Part shown: in pieces, positions 1 through 8,708 of the stretch
Layout of the letters: every line of letters starts with the position of its first letter
Numbering within the stretch: position 1 is the stretch's first letter
Assembly: GCA_028291945.1 (NCBI GenBank)
Contig: JAQGNH010000069.1
Location: 1-36,752, forward strand
Reading direction: 5' to 3'
DNA length: 36,752 nucleotides
From: Betaproteobacteria bacterium
GTDB taxonomy: Bacteria; Pseudomonadota; Gammaproteobacteria; Burkholderiales; SG8-41
Program-made: the position numbers and the translations under genes
Notes under the pieces: model-generated
Seen by the model: only the letters and a program-made list of their open reading frames with translations
What the model was told of the DNA's origin: nothing
Database searches by the model: none

Positions 1-120
1 GGTGCCTGCGCCGGCCGAGAACGGCACGATCATGCGCATCGGCTTGTCGGGTTGCAATTGTGCGAACCCGGACGAGGGCACAAGCGCCGCGGCGAGCGCG
101 GCGATGAAACGTACGAGCAC
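1..120 (-). CDS. Bug/TctC-family solute-binding protein, N-terminal fragment
   Basis: Only the first 40 codons are in the window; the gene continues past the left edge. The start is a GTG at 120-118, preceded by a good AGGAGGA ribosome binding site (complement of about 125-131). The product begins with a short signal peptide (MLVRFIAALAAALVPSSGFA) followed by the Bug beta-strand KPMRMIVPFSAGAGT, whose Gly-rich loop normally contacts the carboxylate ligand. By family knowledge it would be a periplasmic receptor for an organic acid. The gene is divergent from the amidohydrolase at 449. Confidence 0.8.
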   Translation of the reverse strand, partial: MLVRFIAALAAALVPSSGFAQLQPDKPMRMIVPFSAGAGT

Positions 121-350
121 CGGATTCCTCCTGTTTGAGCACGGTCAGCGAGAGTTGACCAGCGCTGTTCGCTCTGCCGCGAGAATCGAGAAGCGAGAAG
201 CGTCCGCCCCGATGCGTCGAGCGATGAAGGTTTTGAGGCATTATACGCATCGGTCAGACCGCCAGATCCGAGCGGGCGATGCCTTAAGTCCATAACAGAA
301 TGAGCGTCACCCTTCGACGAGCGCAGGGCTTAGGGTGATTAACAGAAGAC

Positions 351-406
351 CCGTTCGTGGTGAGCCCTTCGTCAGGGTCAGGACACGCCTCTCGAACCAT
401 AAACGG
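351..406. repeat. Dispersed palindromic intergenic repeat, copy A
   Basis: The ends CCGTTCGTGGT and ACCATAAACGG are imperfect inverted repeats around a core with GAGC..TTCGTCAGGGTCAGG. Related hairpins occur at 8624-8654 and 33751-33782. It lies in the 328-bp gap (121-448) between two divergent genes; apart from the repeat and the two ribosome binding sites nothing else was recognised there. Confidence 0.6.
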
Positions 407-448
407 TCCGAAATCATTTTGCTACGCACTCTTAGATGAGAGGTACCC

Positions 449-1273
449 ATGCAGGCAAATAGCGACGTGAGCAGGATGGCAGGCCCCTGCGATTGTCATA
501 TGCACATCTACGATCCTCGTTTCAAGGCGAGCGGCCACGTACCGCCGCGCCATGCCACCGTGGCGGATTATCGTCTCATCCAGGAGCGGCTCGGACTCGA
601 GCGCGTTGTAGTGGTGCAGTCCACAGCGTATGGCTTCGACAACAGCTGCACGCTCGACGCGATCAAGCAGCTGGGCGCGAATGCGCGCGGCGTCGCCTGC
701 GTCAATGTCGACGTGACCGACGTGGAGATGGAGCGGCTCACTGCGGGGGGCATACGCGCTCAGCGATACGTGATGTTCGCGGGAAGACCCATAGGCTGGG
801 ACTCGTTGGTCACCATGGCTGCACGTGTCGCACCGTTCGGATGGAACATCAATCTGCAATTATCCGGCGAAGAGTTAGCCGATCGCGAAGCGATGCTTTC
901 GAAGCTTCCGTGCGATCTCGTCATCGATCACATCGGACGCTTCACCGCGCCGGCCGACAGCAACACGCCGGGCGTGCGCGTCATGCATCGCCTGCTCGAT
1001 GCGGGGCGTTGCTGGGTGAAGCTTTCAGCGCCCTATCATGGATCGAAAAGCGGCCCGCCGCGCTTCGAAGATATCGGCGCGCTCGCGCGCGAGCTCGTGC
1101 AGCGCTGGCCCGAGCGCCTCCTATGGGCGACGAACTGGCCACACCCGTCGGTGAAAGGCGAGGCGCCGGACGATCTCGAGCTCTTCAAGCTGCTGCCGGA
1201 ATGGGCCCCTGACGAATCGACGCGGCGGCGAATCCTCGTGGACAATCCGGCGAAGCTCTACGGTTTTTCGTAG
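449..1273 (+). CDS. Amidohydrolase family 2 (PDC hydrolase/LigI-like)
   Basis: A 274-residue TIM-barrel hydrolase of the PF04909 type, related to 2-pyrone-4,6-dicarboxylate hydrolase; the substrate is probably a lactone or cyclic acid. The N-terminal CDCHMHIYD carries the HxH pair (H17, H19); VIDHIGRF carries H161; CWVKLSAPY is the typical strand. The C-terminal motif reads ATNWPHP (N229), where LigI-type enzymes have Asp (GTDWPH). The ATG follows a GAGAGG ribosome binding site. The next gene on the same strand, 174 bp on, is a Bug receptor, the same pairing seen again at 15360-17215, which suggests uptake and hydrolysis of one substrate class. Confidence 0.85.
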   Translation: MQANSDVSRMAGPCDCHMHIYDPRFKASGHVPPRHATVADYRLIQERLGLERVVVVQSTAYGFDNSCTLDAIKQLGANARGVACVNVDVTDVEMERLTAGGIRAQRYVMFAGRPIGWDSLVTMAARVAPFGWNINLQLSGEELADREAMLSKLPCDLVIDHIGRFTAPADSNTPGVRVMHRLLDAGRCWVKLSAPYHGSKSGPPRFEDIGALARELVQRWPERLLWATNWPHPSVKGEAPDDLELFKLLPEWAPDESTRRRILVDNPAKLYGFS

Positions 1274-1447
1274 AGCGATGTCCAGAAAGGCTGCGCGCGC
1301 GTCGAAGCCGTTACGAGGTCACCGCCCGCTTTTACTGCGCACGTCAAATCCGAGATCCCAACATGCGGAAGCGCTATCAGCGAATTCATGGACGGCGGGC
1401 GCAAGGATCCAAACCTGCAAGAGCGGGATAACACGAGGAGGGCACGG

Positions 1448-2410
1448 GTGTTGCGAGCATTATGTAGTTTGTTGCTGATAAGTACGGTGGGCGCGCAGGC
1501 CCAGGATGGGAAACAGAGCTATCCCACGAGACCGATACGCCTGATCGTTCCGTCCTCGCCCGGAGGCGGCCAGGACATCGTCTCGCGTGCACTCGCGGCG
1601 AAGCTCACGGAGCAGATGGGCCAGACGGTCGTCGTCGACAATCGCGGCGGTGGCGGCGGCAGCGTCGGTGCAGAGATCACCAAAGCGGCGCCGCCTGACG
1701 GCTATACGATCAATCTGATGAGCGCGAGCGGCGTCGTGCGCCCGCTCATGTATCCGTCTAACTATGATGTGCTGCGCGACTTCATCCCGGTCTCACAGAT
1801 CACCAGCAATCCGTACGTCCTGGTGGTGCATCCCTTCGTGCCGGCCAAATCCGTCCAGGAGTTCATCGCATACGCAAAAGCGAATCCCGGGAAGCTCAAT
1901 TTCTCGTCTTCAGGACCCGGCAGCCAGATCCATCTCGGGTGCGAGCTTCTCAACGGCGCTGCGGGAATCAGCACGGTGCACGTGCCTTACAAAGGGACGG
2001 GCGCGGCGTATCCCGATCTCATTGCCGGGAACGTCCAATGGACGCTCGCGAACATCACGTCATCGCAGCCTCACGTGCGTGCGCAGCGGCTGCGGGCACT
2101 CGCGGTGAGCGGCGCGGCGCGTGCGAAGGCGCAGCCCGAGCTTCCGACGATCGCCGAATCGGGTGTGAAAGGTTACGAAGTCACCCAGTGGTATGGCATT
2201 CTGGTGCCGGCACGCACAGCGAGCCCTATCGTCGATCGTCTGAACAAGGAGATCGTCGGCGCCGTGCAGCAGCCCGACTTTGCGAAACGCTTCTCGGCTG
2301 ACGGCACCGAGACGGTCGGCAGTTCGCCCGCGCAGTTTCTCGCGTTGCTGAAAAGCGAAACCGTACGCTGGGCGAAGGTGATCAAGGACACCGGCGTTCG
2401 CGGCGACTGA
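1448..2410 (+). CDS. Bug/TctC-family solute-binding protein
   Basis: A 320-residue periplasmic receptor of the tripartite tricarboxylate transporter type. I chose the GTG at 1448 because GAGGAGGG lies at 1435-1442 with 5-bp spacing and the product then begins with a clean signal peptide ending AQA; an upstream in-frame ATG at 1388 would add a non-signal extension. Family marks: RLIVPSSPGGGQDIV ligand loop, the VVDNRGGGGG loop, PPDGYT, VVHPFVPAKS, HVPYKGTG and PTIAESGVKGYE. It follows the amidohydrolase on the same strand and converges with the dioxygenase gene at 2426. No membrane subunit is nearby, so it must use a transporter encoded elsewhere or act in signalling. Confidence 0.9.
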   Translation: MLRALCSLLLISTVGAQAQDGKQSYPTRPIRLIVPSSPGGGQDIVSRALAAKLTEQMGQTVVVDNRGGGGGSVGAEITKAAPPDGYTINLMSASGVVRPLMYPSNYDVLRDFIPVSQITSNPYVLVVHPFVPAKSVQEFIAYAKANPGKLNFSSSGPGSQIHLGCELLNGAAGISTVHVPYKGTGAAYPDLIAGNVQWTLANITSSQPHVRAQRLRALAVSGAARAKAQPELPTIAESGVKGYEVTQWYGILVPARTASPIVDRLNKEIVGAVQQPDFAKRFSADGTETVGSSPAQFLALLKSETVRWAKVIKDTGVRGD

Positions 2411-2425
2411 GCAAGGCCTGAAGCG

Positions 2426-3439
2426 TCATAGCACCGGCGGCACGCCCCGGCGAGCGGAGCCGGGCCCGTAGCGCGTTGCGAACTCGTAAGTGAGCGGACG
2501 GCCGTTCGGCAGATTCACCCAAAGACGTAGCAGGTCCCGCTTGCGCGCAGCCTCTTCGTAATCGACGAAGTCCGTTCGCGCGTGCAACACGGCGTGATTG
2601 CTGCACAACTGGATATCGCCGGGCTGCAGCTCCATGTCGAGGCAAAGCTCTTCGGCAAGACGGTCGATCAGATCGAGCGGGGCGCGCTCGCGCACTGAGA
2701 GGGGATGCCCGAGATGTTCTTCGCCAAGCAAAATCGAATTGCGGGTATAGCGGCTGGAAAGTTTTCCCGCGTGGTAGCTGAAGACTGGAACGCGATGCTC
2801 AGTCACCTCGGGCAGGCCTCTGCGCTGCTCGCCGCGCATGTGGTAATAGTAGCCGCGGCAAAGCTCGTCGATGTATTCGGGGTGGCTTTCGAGTATATCG
2901 TTGTAGATCGCCGCACTGCTGACGAGCTTGCTCGTTCCGCCTGATTTAGCGGCTTGCAGGCAGAATAGTCCGACCGTGTCACCGTTGTCGTTGTGAAAGA
3001 AAAGCTTCGAGCGCGTCTGATACCCACGCACCTTTTCCGCGCCGAACGCGAGACCTTGATCGATGACGTGCGACAGCAGCTCGCCGCGGGCATTCTGTGA
3101 GACTGCATCGCCCAGGTGCGTGCCGATGCCCCAGAAAACCATTTCGCAGTCGGCGACGGAATATCGTACGGACGGGATGCCGCGCAGGAGTATGAAGCCG
3201 CGGCCCTGCTCAAGCTCGTTCTGAATCGTCGGAACAGCTGCCGCCAGTGTCGGAATCGGAAAATCGTCGCGGCACACATCGAACAGGCTTAAACCACGCT
3301 GTTTGACCCCGCGTAGCGCAACGTCTATTTCGTCGACTGCAGCTTTCGGCAGCACGTAGATCCACGACTCCGTTGCCGCCATGTCCTCACCGGTCCACAC
3401 GCACCTTCCGCGCACCGGCTCCCGCAATACTTCGAACAT
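2426..3439 (-). CDS. TauD/TfdA-family Fe(II)/2-oxoglutarate dioxygenase
   Basis: A 337-residue member of the taurine-dioxygenase-like superfamily, expected to hydroxylate an organic acid using Fe2+, O2 and 2-oxoglutarate. The facial triad is visible: H149 and D151 in FFHNDNGD, and a distal His in NHAVLHARTD (H286, spaced as in TauD-like proteins). R301 or R305 in RDLLRLWV would bind 2-oxoglutarate. It is the most distal gene of the reverse run that starts at 13.58 kb, but 134 bp separate it from the Bug gene above, so it may have its own promoter. Ribosome binding site AGGGACGAG precedes the ATG. Substrate unknown. Confidence 0.85.
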   Translation of the reverse strand: MFEVLREPVRGRCVWTGEDMAATESWIYVLPKAAVDEIDVALRGVKQRGLSLFDVCRDDFPIPTLAAAVPTIQNELEQGRGFILLRGIPSVRYSVADCEMVFWGIGTHLGDAVSQNARGELLSHVIDQGLAFGAEKVRGYQTRSKLFFHNDNGDTVGLFCLQAAKSGGTSKLVSSAAIYNDILESHPEYIDELCRGYYYHMRGEQRRGLPEVTEHRVPVFSYHAGKLSSRYTRNSILLGEEHLGHPLSVRERAPLDLIDRLAEELCLDMELQPGDIQLCSNHAVLHARTDFVDYEEAARKRDLLRLWVNLPNGRPLTYEFATRYGPGSARRGVPPVL

Positions 3440-3573
3440 TGTTCTCGTCCCTTATGCTGAAATCGTATTTGCGGGACATCGCACCAGCCCGTGATCTTAC
3501 AACAGCGGGCGGAAGCTCTTACGCGTGAGCAGCGCGTAACCACATGCAATCGCGGTTGTTCACGTCACGTTCT

Positions 3574-4548
3574 CTATTGCTCCGGCTTCAGACCCACTGC
3601 CTGCACGAGCCTGCTCCACCGCCTGATATCGGTCTGAAGGAACTCCCCGAATTCTTTCGGCGAGTCTATGGGTGCGCGATCGACGCCGAAGCTCAGCAGC
3701 CGTTCCTGCACCTGTCGGTTATTCAGAATGGTGACGATCTCCTGGTTGAGACGAGTGACGATGGTGCCAGGCGTCCCTGCCGGCGCCACGATTCCGAACC
3801 AGGCCGTCACGTCGAATCCGGGAAAGCCCAGCTCCGAGATCGTGGGTACGTTCGGCGCGAGGGCCGAGCGCTTTGCACTCGACACACCCAGCGCGGTGAG
3901 GCGTTTTGCATTCACGTTGGGCAGGGCCGAAACAACGTTCATGAATCCGGCCGCAACCTGGCCGCCCAGCAAATCGGTCAGTGCGGGTGCATTGCCTTTG
4001 TAAGGCACGTGCACCATCGTGATTTTCGCCTCCCGCGCAAACGCTTCCATCGCCAGGTGTCCCGATGTACCGGTGCCCGAGGACGAGTAGCTCAATTGAC
4101 CCGGGTGCGACTTTGCGACCGCGATGAATTCGCGCACCGAGCGCGCAGCCACGGAAGGATGCACGACGAGCAGCTGCGCAGCTTTCGCAACGAGCGCCAC
4201 CGGTTGAAACTCGCGCGAGAAATCGTACGGCAGCTTCGGATTGAGCGCGTGATTGATCGCGTTGGTGCTCGTCGCCATGAGCAGCGTGTATCCGTCAGCG
4301 GGTGCTTTCGCTGCCGCCTCCGTGCCGATCTGCGCGCTCGCGCCGGGACGGTTATCGACGAGCACCGTCTGCCCGAGGCTGACTGTCAGCCGTTCCGCAA
4401 TGAGACGGCCCACGATATCGGTCGAGCCGCCGGCGGGGTACGGCATGATGAGCCGAACGACCTTGCTCGGATACTGCTGCGCCTGCGATCCGCCGGCGGT
4501 GCAAAACAGGATTGCTCCACAAAGCACTACGATTACTCGATGCATCAC
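3574..4548 (-). CDS. Bug/TctC-family solute-binding protein
   Basis: A 324-residue periplasmic receptor. The signal peptide ends at SQA (about residue 23); the ligand loop PYPAGGSTD ends at D44; LVDNRPGASAQIG, APADGYT, VVHPSVAARS and HVPYKGNAPA are standard family blocks. Its ATG overlaps the stop of the MmgE/PrpD gene (ATGA, 4545-4548), so the two are translationally coupled and probably handle the same compound. Confidence 0.92.
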   Translation of the reverse strand: MMHRVIVVLCGAILFCTAGGSQAQQYPSKVVRLIMPYPAGGSTDIVGRLIAERLTVSLGQTVLVDNRPGASAQIGTEAAAKAPADGYTLLMATSTNAINHALNPKLPYDFSREFQPVALVAKAAQLLVVHPSVAARSVREFIAVAKSHPGQLSYSSSGTGTSGHLAMEAFAREAKITMVHVPYKGNAPALTDLLGGQVAAGFMNVVSALPNVNAKRLTALGVSSAKRSALAPNVPTISELGFPGFDVTAWFGIVAPAGTPGTIVTRLNQEIVTILNNRQVQERLLSFGVDRAPIDSPKEFGEFLQTDIRRWSRLVQAVGLKPEQ

Positions 4549-5912
4549 CGCCCTTGCGCTGCGAGAGCCGCCGTTACGACTCGGATGTCGTGAGCGTCTG
4601 CGATGCCGCGGATCAGCTCGAGCGCCTTACGCGCACCGTCTTCACCGAGATAACGAACGCTTTGCTCCAGAAATTTCTGGTCGACCGTCGCACGCGGTGT
4701 CGGGGACGCCCGCCCCGGCGGATACTCGCTCAGGATTGAAAAACGCTGGCCGCTGTCCATATCGACAGTGACGCGATGCGGCCAGCTGCGTGGAAAGTCT
4801 TTTTCGAGCTCGGCATCGTGCACGACGCGCACCTTGCGCATAAGCGCGAGAACCTGCGCATCCCCTTGCGCGCCGGCGGTGATCGCCGAAAGCTCGACCT
4901 TCTCCTTTACCAGCGCGAGCGCAGCCGAGTACTGATGGCTCACAACCGCATCGAAGGGCGTGTTGAGCTGCGGTCTGCTGGAGACTTCGATCGACTGCTT
5001 GAACGTTGCTATGGTTACTTCGCGGATCGCAGCGGGATCGATACGATGCGTGCGCTTCAACGTGAGCGCAGCTTCGGTCGGCCCATGCACGAATCTGCAC
5101 GTGGGATAAGGCTTGATCGTCGTTTTCTCGAATTCATATTGTGTTCCGAGGCCTGCCGTGAGCCGCGCAACATCGCACTCGGGCGCCATCACTTCGCAAA
5201 ATCCCATCGGGCCTTCAAGTATGGCAGCCGGGCCTCTGACACCTTCGGCTCTGAGCTGCGCGACCATCACGCCCGACTGAGCAGCACGCGCGCCATGAAA
5301 CGCCGAGTCCAGCATCGATCCATCGATCTGATGCTGGCGCAATCCACCCGCAGTCGCGCCTGCAAGGCCGAAAGCTTCCGCGAGCGCGGTTCCATCGAGC
5401 TTCAGCACGCGCGACGCTGCCGCTGCCGCGCCGAACACGCTGCATGTCCCCGTGTTGTGAAAGCCGGAAGCATAGTGGCTCGGGCTCACGGATGCAGCGA
5501 CCCGCGTCGCGACTTCGTATCCGCCGATGACAGCGGCGAGGAGCGTTTTACCGTCGACCGCGTGTTTCTCGGCGAGCGCCAACGCTGCCGAAATGACAGA
5601 GCTGCCCGCGTGCAGCGTGCCCGGCTCGTAGGTGTCGTCGTAGGTGTGGATGCGTCCGTGCAGCGCATTGAGGAACGCTGCGGTGGGCGCAGGAAAAACC
5701 GAACGCGTACCGAGCACCGTCGCCTCGCTCGCGTCGCCCCATCCGGCCGCGGCGCGTCGCGCCCCGGCGCACGCTTGCACATCTATGCCCGAGTACATGA
5801 CCCCGATCGTGTCGACGATGTGGTCGAGCGCTTTTTCCCGCACCACATGAGGCAGGTCCTGCCAGGTGAGCTCTGCAGCCCACGCCGCAAGCATTTTCCC
5901 GTGCGCTTCCAT
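4545..5912 (-). CDS. MmgE/PrpD family protein
   Basis: A 455-residue protein of the 2-methylcitrate dehydratase / immune-responsive-gene-1 fold, members of which dehydrate, decarboxylate or isomerise tricarboxylic or related acids in the cytosol. Visible marks: the N-terminal helix block AAWAAELTWQDLP and VDTIGVMYSG, the active-site region HGRIHTYDDTYEPG followed by LHAGSSVISAAL, and GFHNTGTCSVFGAAAAAS. I placed the start at the ATG 5912, which has GGAG six bases upstream; an in-frame GTG at 5945 would overlap the Bug gene above by 11 bp. It lies between two Bug genes in the long reverse operon. Exact substrate cannot be told. Confidence 0.88.
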   Translation of the reverse strand: MEAHGKMLAAWAAELTWQDLPHVVREKALDHIVDTIGVMYSGIDVQACAGARRAAAGWGDASEATVLGTRSVFPAPTAAFLNALHGRIHTYDDTYEPGTLHAGSSVISAALALAEKHAVDGKTLLAAVIGGYEVATRVAASVSPSHYASGFHNTGTCSVFGAAAAASRVLKLDGTALAEAFGLAGATAGGLRQHQIDGSMLDSAFHGARAAQSGVMVAQLRAEGVRGPAAILEGPMGFCEVMAPECDVARLTAGLGTQYEFEKTTIKPYPTCRFVHGPTEAALTLKRTHRIDPAAIREVTIATFKQSIEVSSRPQLNTPFDAVVSHQYSAALALVKEKVELSAITAGAQGDAQVLALMRKVRVVHDAELEKDFPRSWPHRVTVDMDSGQRFSILSEYPPGRASPTPRATVDQKFLEQSVRYLGEDGARKALELIRGIADAHDIRVVTAALAAQGR

Positions 5913-5934
5913 TTGAGCTCCGGTGAGGCCTTCC

Positions 5935-6903
5935 TTACTCGGCACGCAGGCCGAGCGACGGCACGAGCTTGCGCCACCGATCGATGTCCTTGCGCAAGTA
6001 CGCAGCGAACTCTTCGGGCGTGCTGCCGATGACCTGCGCGCCTTCGGTCGTGAGCTTGTCGCGAATATCGGGCGCCTTGATCGCCCTCACCATCTCGCGG
6101 TTGAGTGTCGAAACAATATTCTGCGGCGTATTGGCCGGCAGGAGTGCGCCGTACCACGAGGCCGACTCGTATCCGGGCACGCCTGCTTCCGCAACCGTCG
6201 GCAGGTTGGGAAGAAGCGGCGATCGCTTGTCACTCGTGATCGCGAGCGCATGCAGGCGATTCTGTTTCACGAGTCCGAGCACTGAGATCAGATTGTTGAA
6301 CATGAGCTGCACATGGCCGCCGACGAGATCGGTCACACCCGGCATGCCGCCCTTATAGGGAACATGCACGAGCTTGATCTTCGCCATGTAGGCGAAAAGC
6401 TCTCCGGCGAGGTGGGTCGCGGATGTGGTGCCGGCCGAAGCGAAATAGATTTCCCCGGGGCGTTTGCGCGCAAGCTCGACGAGCTCACGCACCGACTTTG
6501 CCGGGACGCTGGGATGCACGACGAGCAGATAAGGCGAGATCGCGAGCAGCGAGATCTCGCTGAAATCCTTGATCGGATCGTACTTGAGGTTCTTCTGCAG
6601 GCTTGCGTTGATCGCGTGGCTGTTCGTCATGAACAACAGCGTGTGCCCGTCCGGCGGCGATTTCGCAGTGAGTTCCGAGCCGATCATCGTGCCAGCACCC
6701 GGGCGGTTGTCGGGGACGAACGGTTGGCCGAGCGCATCGGCGAGCCTCTGCGAAACCGAGCGACCGATCGTGTCGACTCCGCCACCCACGGGCGCAGGGA
6801 TGATCACGCGCACGGGCTTCGAAGGGTAGGACTGTGCGTGGATACTGCTGATGGCGCCGAATATCAGCCCCGCCACAGCGAACACCCGAACCTGCGGCTT
6901 CAT
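5935..6903 (-). CDS. Bug/TctC-family solute-binding protein
   Basis: A 322-residue receptor with a signal peptide ending IHA (residue 23), a GGGVD ligand loop, PDNRPGAGTMIG, PPDGHT, VVHPSVPAKS and HVPYKGGMPG. The ATG overlaps the HyuB stop (ATGA) and is preceded by GAGGAG in the HyuB tail, so it is coupled to the hydantoinase genes. The position between HyuB and MmgE/PrpD suggests that it delivers a substrate to this pathway. Confidence 0.92.
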   Translation of the reverse strand: MKPQVRVFAVAGLIFGAISSIHAQSYPSKPVRVIIPAPVGGGVDTIGRSVSQRLADALGQPFVPDNRPGAGTMIGSELTAKSPPDGHTLLFMTNSHAINASLQKNLKYDPIKDFSEISLLAISPYLLVVHPSVPAKSVRELVELARKRPGEIYFASAGTTSATHLAGELFAYMAKIKLVHVPYKGGMPGVTDLVGGHVQLMFNNLISVLGLVKQNRLHALAITSDKRSPLLPNLPTVAEAGVPGYESASWYGALLPANTPQNIVSTLNREMVRAIKAPDIRDKLTTEGAQVIGSTPEEFAAYLRKDIDRWRKLVPSLGLRAE

Positions 6904-8558
6904 AACTCCACTCCTCTTAAACTGTCGTTTCTCTCCAGCTCCTGTGAGCGCGTATCGTTCTCGACGCTATCGTGGAGTGGCGGGCGCATTCCGCCGGATC
7001 CCGGTGTCACCAGCCGGATCACGTCACCTTTTTTCAACGTCACGGGCGTTTTGTCGGCGATCGGCCGATCGTTCAGGCGTATCTCGCCGGTTTTGCCATC
7101 GTGCCCGCCGAGCAAACCTTTGGGTGGAATACCCAGCTTCCCGTGCGAGGCGCGCACCATCATCGGCAGGTCGGAAACGGATTCGAATTCGAAATCCTGA
7201 CCGCAACCACCGGCATACGCACCCGCGCCGCCCGAATCCCTGCGGATGCGCTTGTGATGCACGCGCACCGGAACGGTTGCTTCGAGCACCTCGACCGGCA
7301 GGTTGGAGGAGTTCGCCGGAAAGCTTGCGCAATGCAGACCATTCTTGTGCGCCCGCGCGCCCATGCCGCCCATGATGAACATCGATTCGGCGTACGCGTG
7401 TCCGTCGCGCTTGCGTCCGGTGAAGAGCACAGCGAATTTATTGCCCGATTCGGCGATGAGCTTGTCCGAGAGCACGCCTTGCAGCGCCTCGACGATCGCG
7501 TCCGGGATAAAGTGTCCGCTGCTCGATTTAAGCCGCACCGGCGCAGGGAAGCGCGGATTGAGGAATGTGCCCTCAGGCGCGCTGACGCGGATCGGCGAGA
7601 ACGTGCCTTCGTTGTTCGGCAGCGCAGGAGCGAGCAGACATTTCACGATGTATACGCTCCACACGTGCGTATACACGAGCGTGCAGTTCACGCCGACGTC
7701 GCGCTGAGGCGAGCTGCCGGTGAAATCGATATCGAGCTCCCCGTCACTAGCGGTCACGGTGACCTTGATCTCCAGCGGTGTTCCGGATCCTTCGATCAGC
7801 GTTTCGCCGTGATACACGCCGTCGGGAATTGCAGAACGGATCGCATTACGCATGGTCTTGCGCGAGTGCGTCATGATCGCGGCTCCGAGCCGGGTGAGAT
7901 CCGGCATGCGTGTGCCCGTAAGGAACAGGTCGAGCTCGCGCTGCATGACCTGGCAGCCCGATATGAGCGCGCGCAGATCGCTCGAGATCTGCAGGGGAAC
8001 GCGCACGTTCGCTTTGAGCAGGTTGAAGAACGTCTCGTTCTCGCGGCCCTGCTCCATGATGCGGGTCGGCGGAATGATGAAACCCTCTTCATAGACTTCT
8101 CTCGGCGAGGCCGAGAGGCAGCCTCCGATGTCGCTCATGTGCGCCATGCACTCCGCGAAACCCACGAGGCGCTTCGCATGAAACAGCGGCGCCACGATAG
8201 CGACATCGTTAAGGTGTCCCATGATCCACCACGGGTTGTTGGTGATCAGCATGTCGCCGGGCCGCAAGGTTTCCCGCGGGAACTGCTTGAGAAGCTCGCG
8301 GACCGCGATCGAGTTGGTTCCGATCTTCGAGGCGACGCCTGCATCGGAGATGAGCAGTTTCCCGTCCGGGTCGAGAAGCAATGCGCCGAAGTCGCGCGCT
8401 TCGACAACGATTTTCGACATCGATGTGCGCAATATCGCGTAGGCGGCTTCATCGACTACGGTGACCAGACGGCTCCACAATACCTCGAGATCGACGGCGT
8501 TCATCTTTCCGGAGAGCCGCGCAGAGCTCGGCAGTTTTCGTTTCTCTTGTTTTTTCAC
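6900..8558 (-). CDS. Hydantoinase B/oxoprolinase family subunit
   Basis: A 552-residue HyuB-type subunit. The family includes N-methylhydantoinase, 5-oxoprolinase halves, caprolactamase and acetone/acetophenone carboxylase subunits, which form complexes with HyuA and use ATP. Typical blocks: WSRLVTVVDEAAYAILRTS, EARDFGALLLDPDGK, the metal-site region NNPWWIMGHLNDV followed by AHMSDIGG, and GGAGAYAGGCGQDFEF near the C-terminus. The start used is a GTG; ATG 8504 (MNAVDLEV) is a plausible alternative that fits the usual family N-terminus. It is separated from HyuA by 150 bp holding a hairpin repeat, but on the same strand. Confidence 0.9.
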   Translation of the reverse strand: MKKQEKRKLPSSARLSGKMNAVDLEVLWSRLVTVVDEAAYAILRTSMSKIVVEARDFGALLLDPDGKLLISDAGVASKIGTNSIAVRELLKQFPRETLRPGDMLITNNPWWIMGHLNDVAIVAPLFHAKRLVGFAECMAHMSDIGGCLSASPREVYEEGFIIPPTRIMEQGRENETFFNLLKANVRVPLQISSDLRALISGCQVMQRELDLFLTGTRMPDLTRLGAAIMTHSRKTMRNAIRSAIPDGVYHGETLIEGSGTPLEIKVTVTASDGELDIDFTGSSPQRDVGVNCTLVYTHVWSVYIVKCLLAPALPNNEGTFSPIRVSAPEGTFLNPRFPAPVRLKSSSGHFIPDAIVEALQGVLSDKLIAESGNKFAVLFTGRKRDGHAYAESMFIMGGMGARAHKNGLHCASFPANSSNLPVEVLEATVPVRVHHKRIRRDSGGAGAYAGGCGQDFEFESVSDLPMMVRASHGKLGIPPKGLLGGHDGKTGEIRLNDRPIADKTPVTLKKGDVIRLVTPGSGGMRPPLHDSVENDTRSQELERNDSLRGVEL

Positions 8559-8623
8559 GTCAGACTTTCGTGGTGTTCTTCACTCTGCGTGCACGGTAGT
8601 ACTGTCGACGCACGCCTACAAAA

Positions 8624-8700
8624 CCGTTCGTGCTGAGCTTGTCGAAGCATGAACAACCAATCCGATCCCATAATGCTGAGATTGTCGAAGAGGGAACGAC
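8624..8700. repeat. Dispersed palindromic intergenic repeat, copy B (two units)
   Basis: A hairpin unit at 8624-8654 starts CCGTTCGTGCTGAGCTTGTC and ends GAAGCATGAAC, its GTTCGTGC and GCATGAAC ends pairing. A second degenerate unit (TGCTGAG..TTGTCGAAGAGGGAACG) follows at 8674-8698. It is inserted in the HyuA-HyuB intergenic gap. Confidence 0.6.
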
Positions 8701-8708
8701 TGTAGCGA

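Noticed and set aside
4776-6032. Long plus-strand frame over the first MmgE/PrpD gene
   Set aside because: Arg- and Cys-rich with no motif; the minus strand encodes the recognisable protein.
6972-8636. Long open plus-strand frame (554 codons) over the HyuB gene
   Set aside because: It is the mirror of a GC-rich gene; its translation is Arg/His-rich with no family motif, whereas the minus strand gives a clear HyuB.
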